Below are positions 62,225-64,000 of a DNA stretch of 64,000 nt, one piece after another. Position 1 is the first letter of the stretch. Each line of letters begins with the position of its first letter. The notes under the pieces are model-generated. The model ran no database searches and had not been told where the DNA came from. It saw only the letters and a list, made by a program, of their open reading frames with translations. This DNA comes from Sphingomonas aerolata. Lineage in GTDB: Bacteria; Pseudomonadota; Alphaproteobacteria; Sphingomonadales; Sphingomonadaceae. Where the stretch lies: contig NZ_PZZN01000002.1 of the NCBI RefSeq assembly GCF_003046295.1, forward strand, positions 558,001 to 622,000, in the 5' to 3' direction. The position numbers and the translations under genes were made by a program.

Positions 62225-63123
62225 TCAAATTCCTCAGTCATGTCCACGGCCGGGCTGTGTCCGGTCGATCCGGACGCCCCTGTTATGGGTGACGTCCCGT
62301 TTTGTTGAGACGCCGATGCGCCCTGCGAGGCCGTTTCGCAAGACACGGGAGAAGGTTCGGGGCCGATAAAATGCAGCCAACGGTCGAGCGCTTCGCTCAC
62401 CCGCTTTGCTGCAGCGCGGTCAGTCAGGCCAATGTGTACCACATTCTCCCGCCCCAGCGCCAATGCCAATATGGTACGTGACGCAGGCAGTGCCAACCCC
62501 CGCAGGCCCGAGCCTTCGACATCGTTGCCGATGCGCCACGCCTGGTCGAGCTTGCGATTGCCGTCCTCGGCCGCGTCGGACGCATGATACAGCGCCTTCA
62601 GCTTGCCCTGGCGCGCATTCTGCTCGATCCGGTCCGAACCGATCAGCACGGTGCCCGAGCGCGATTCGAGCCCGAGCCGGTCGAGTGCGTTGCGCTCAAG
62701 CGCGGCTTCGATCACCGCGGGAAGCTCGGGTGCGATGGTAAATTCGCCAGTCTTGAACGCCCGAGCGAGCGCGCCCTTGAGCTTGCCCTTCTTGATCGCC
62801 GCTTCGAGTTCGATTCGCGTCACCCCGATCCACGCGCCACGGCCAGGAGCCTTGGCGCGCACGTCGGGATGAATCTGGCCATCGGGGGCCAGCGCGAGTC
62901 GCACGAGATGTGGCCGAACATCGCGCTCGCCCGACAGGATGCACTTGCGAATGGGGGCGTCTTCATCCCCCTCGCGCATGCGGGATGGGTTGGGCTCGCG
63001 CCCACCTGCACCCTTGTTCTTAGCCGAGGCCGGGCGCCCACCCTTCGGTTCTCTCCCGCTTGCGGGAGGGGAGGAAGGAAGGCCGTCGGTAGCGCCTAGC
63101 GTCTCATCGGGAGGGTTCCGCAT
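62221..63123 (-). CDS. ylxR: YlxR/DUF448 RNA-binding protein fused to an L7Ae-like domain, with repeat-encoded N-terminus
   Basis: A 300-residue protein. RKCILSGERDVRPHLVRLAL, DGQIHPDVRAKAPGRGAWIG and KGALARAFK are the DUF448 (YlxR) part; a second half with ALDRLGLESRSGTVLIGSDR, GKLKALYHASDAAEDGNRKL and RENVVHIGLTDRAAAKR resembles L7Ae/YlxQ. Between MRNPPDETLG and APIRKC there are about 40 extra Gly/Pro/Arg residues (SSPPASGREPKGGRPASAKN; GAGGREPNPSRMREG) encoded by a palindromic element. AGGAGG lies 7 bases before the ATG at 63123. It overlaps the tautomerase gene by 20 bases. Confidence 0.9.
   Translation of the reverse strand: MRNPPDETLGATDGLPSSPPASGREPKGGRPASAKNKGAGGREPNPSRMREGDEDAPIRKCILSGERDVRPHLVRLALAPDGQIHPDVRAKAPGRGAWIGVTRIELEAAIKKGKLKGALARAFKTGEFTIAPELPAVIEAALERNALDRLGLESRSGTVLIGSDRIEQNARQGKLKALYHASDAAEDGNRKLDQAWRIGNDVEGSGLRGLALPASRTILALALGRENVVHIGLTDRAAAKRVSEALDRWLHFIGPEPSPVSCETASQGASASQQNGTSPITGASGSTGHSPAVDMTEEFE
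62967..63074. repeat. Palindromic element, family B, inside ylxR
   Basis: Outer units (CCCTCGCGCATGCGGGATGG on the left and CTCCCGCTTGCGGGAGGGG on the right) are hairpins of the same type as in hrpB, with GGGTTGGGC and GCGCCCACCC inside. It is about 108 bases and keeps the ylxR frame. The left unit is more diverged. Confidence 0.65.
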
Positions 63124-63343
63124 GTGCGTCCTCCTGCGCTGGAGTCGTCTTCGGGGCGTCGCGGTCGACCAGCAGCTGGCCACCCGCGCCGTAATTCTCG
63201 GTCGACACCTCTTCGATCACGATCTGCACCGCAGCCGGGTTCTTGCTCAGCCGCTCGACGAGCGACTGGGTGACGTCGGCGACGATGCCGGCCTTCTGGT
63301 CCTTGGTGGCGGACCCCGAAATGCGGATGCTGACGAACGGCAT
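63104..63343 (-). CDS. Tautomerase (4-oxalocrotonate tautomerase family)
   Basis: A 79-residue protein. After Met removal the N-terminal Pro (MPFVSIRISGSATKDQKAGI) would be the catalytic base. The family pattern continues with ADVTQSLVERLSKNPAAVQI and VIEEVSTENYGAGGQLL, where the E-V-S-x-x-N-(W/Y)-G-x-G-G motif is clear. It isomerises an enol/keto acid in small aromatic degradation enzymes, but no such pathway is near. The ATG shares one base with the nusA stop (TGATG), and its end overlaps ylxR by 20 bases, so it is embedded in the operon. Confidence 0.88.
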   Translation of the reverse strand: MPFVSIRISGSATKDQKAGIVADVTQSLVERLSKNPAAVQIVIEEVSTENYGAGGQLLVDRDAPKTTPAQEDAHAEPSR

Positions 63344-64000
63344 CAGGCCTTGTCGTCCTCGCTCTTCGCGTCGGTCGTGTCCGCGGCGTCATCCGCCGAG
63401 ACGTCATCCGCCGCAGTGTCCTCGGCCGCAGTGTCCTCAGCCGCAGTGTCCTCGGCCGAGGCCTCTTCCACCGGAGCCTCGTCCGCCTCGACGGCGTCCG
63501 CCTCGGGGGCCTCGTCCTCGAACCAGTGCGCGCGCGCGGCCATGATGATCTCGTTGCCCTGTTCGTCGCTGAGACCATATTCGGCGAGGATGCCGCCCTT
63601 GGGCTCGGGGCGCTTCGGCGCATCGTCGTTGCGGCGGCGCGGTTCGGCGCGCTTCTTCTCGACCAGCTCGTCGGTCGCAAGATCCGCGAGATCGTCGAGC
63701 GTCTTGATCCCCGCCTTGCCGAGCGTGACGAGCATCGCCTCGTTCAGATACGGCATGTCGATCAGCGCGTCCTCCACGCCGAGCGCGGTACGCTCTTCGC
63801 GGCTGGCCGCGTCGCGACGCTCGAGCGCCTCGGTCGCGCGGTTCTGCAACTCGCCCGCCAGATCCTCGTCGAAGCCCTCGATGCCGGCGATCTCCTCGAC
63901 CTCGACATAGGCGACTTCCTCGAGGCTGGTGAACCCTTCGGCGACCAGCAGCTGCGCGAGCGTCTCGTCGACGTCGAGCTCCTTCTCGAACATCGCCGAG
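63343..64000 (-). CDS. nusA: Transcription termination/antitermination factor NusA, C-terminal part (cut by the right edge)
   Basis: The last 218 residues of NusA. The two helix-hairpin-helix acidic repeats are visible: LDVDETLAQLLVAEGFTSLE with EVAYVEVEEIAGIEGFDEDL, then MPYLNEAMLVTLGKAGIKTL with DDLADLATDEL. The end is a very acidic tail with repeated AAEDT units. The upstream S1 and KH domains lie outside the window. NusA binds RNA polymerase and influences pausing. Position before ylxR-infB is the conserved nusA operon order. Confidence 0.95.
   Translation of the reverse strand, partial: SAMFEKELDVDETLAQLLVAEGFTSLEEVAYVEVEEIAGIEGFDEDLAGELQNRATEALERRDAASREERTALGVEDALIDMPYLNEAMLVTLGKAGIKTLDDLADLATDELVEKKRAEPRRRNDDAPKRPEPKGGILAEYGLSDEQGNEIIMAARAHWFEDEAPEADAVEADEAPVEEASAEDTAAEDTAAEDTAADDVSADDAADTTDAKSEDDKA

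Noticed and set aside
59621..62308. An 895-codon plus-strand open frame
   Set aside because: It is fully antisense to infB; its translation is compositionally biased and shows no domain.
1..64000. CRISPR arrays, insertion sequences or prophage
   Set aside because: No regularly spaced direct repeats, transposase or phage-structural frames were recognised anywhere in the window.

Overview
The window is a high-GC, gene-dense chromosomal segment from an alphaproteobacterium, most likely a sphingomonad (Sphingomonas or a close relative). The basis is the set of alphaproteobacterial families (TrcR/DUF1013, DUF1192, CpdR, DUF3035/BamF-type lipoprotein, NDUFS4-type complex I subunit), the circularly permuted two-piece tmRNA with tag ANDNEALAIAA, the PhaR/PhaC/thiolase set, SapC, TorF-type porins and two TonB-dependent receptors of sphingomonad style. 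No prophage, insertion sequence, integrase or CRISPR array was seen. It reads as ordinary core chromosome peppered with small palindromic repeats.

Layout. 1-3.9 kb (minus): the start of a 7TM-DISM signalling protein cut by the left edge, clpA, and DUF1192. 4.0-10.8 kb (plus): quinone oxidoreductase, a metallophosphoesterase/glycosyltransferase pair, trcR, a metallo-beta-lactamase-fold hydrolase, a Tat-exported dienelactone hydrolase and a GST. 11-18.7 kb: RNA helicase, FAD-linked dehydrogenase, SapC, a probable heat-shock-driven small RNA, N-formylglutamate amidohydrolase, cpdR, tRNA-Val(GAC) and a TorF-type porin operon. 19-30 kb: a thiolase, TonB receptor and alanine racemase, then a second large TonB receptor and the polyhydroxyalkanoate locus (thiolase, phaC, divergent phaR). 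30-34 kb: sulfurtransferase, cystathionine beta-lyase, BluB and a second TorF porin. 34-46 kb (mostly minus): ribF-ileS-lspA-lipoprotein, folA, a hemerythrin, thyA, a RadC-type JAB protein, prfB with a lipoprotein methyltransferase, and PBP1A. 46-54 kb: hrpB, complex I subunit, Nudix/TPM/TPM/LemA operon, mscL, an Rrf2 regulator, tmRNA and a membrane protein. 54.3-64 kb (minus): the classic translation/RNA operon nusA - tautomerase - ylxR - infB - rbfA - tdk - truB - rpsO - pnp.

Functional themes are protein quality control (ClpA, tmRNA, CpdR as a ClpXP adaptor in relatives), translation and RNA decay, carbon storage as PHA, outer-membrane transport, and thymidylate/folate synthesis.

The most notable observations are: (1) REP-like palindromic elements lying in frame inside housekeeping genes (ileS, hrpB, ylxR and perhaps truB), with relatives of the same elements in nearby spacers; (2) a candidate small RNA with a sigma-32-like promoter, a CCTCCTCCC motif and an intrinsic terminator between sapC and the N-formylglutamate amidohydrolase gene; (3) a Shine-Dalgarno-sequestering hairpin in front of the large TonB receptor; (4) a tautomerase gene placed between nusA and ylxR; and (5) a SAM-methyltransferase fold with a lipoprotein signal. 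All coordinates and translations were read by hand; no database search was run.
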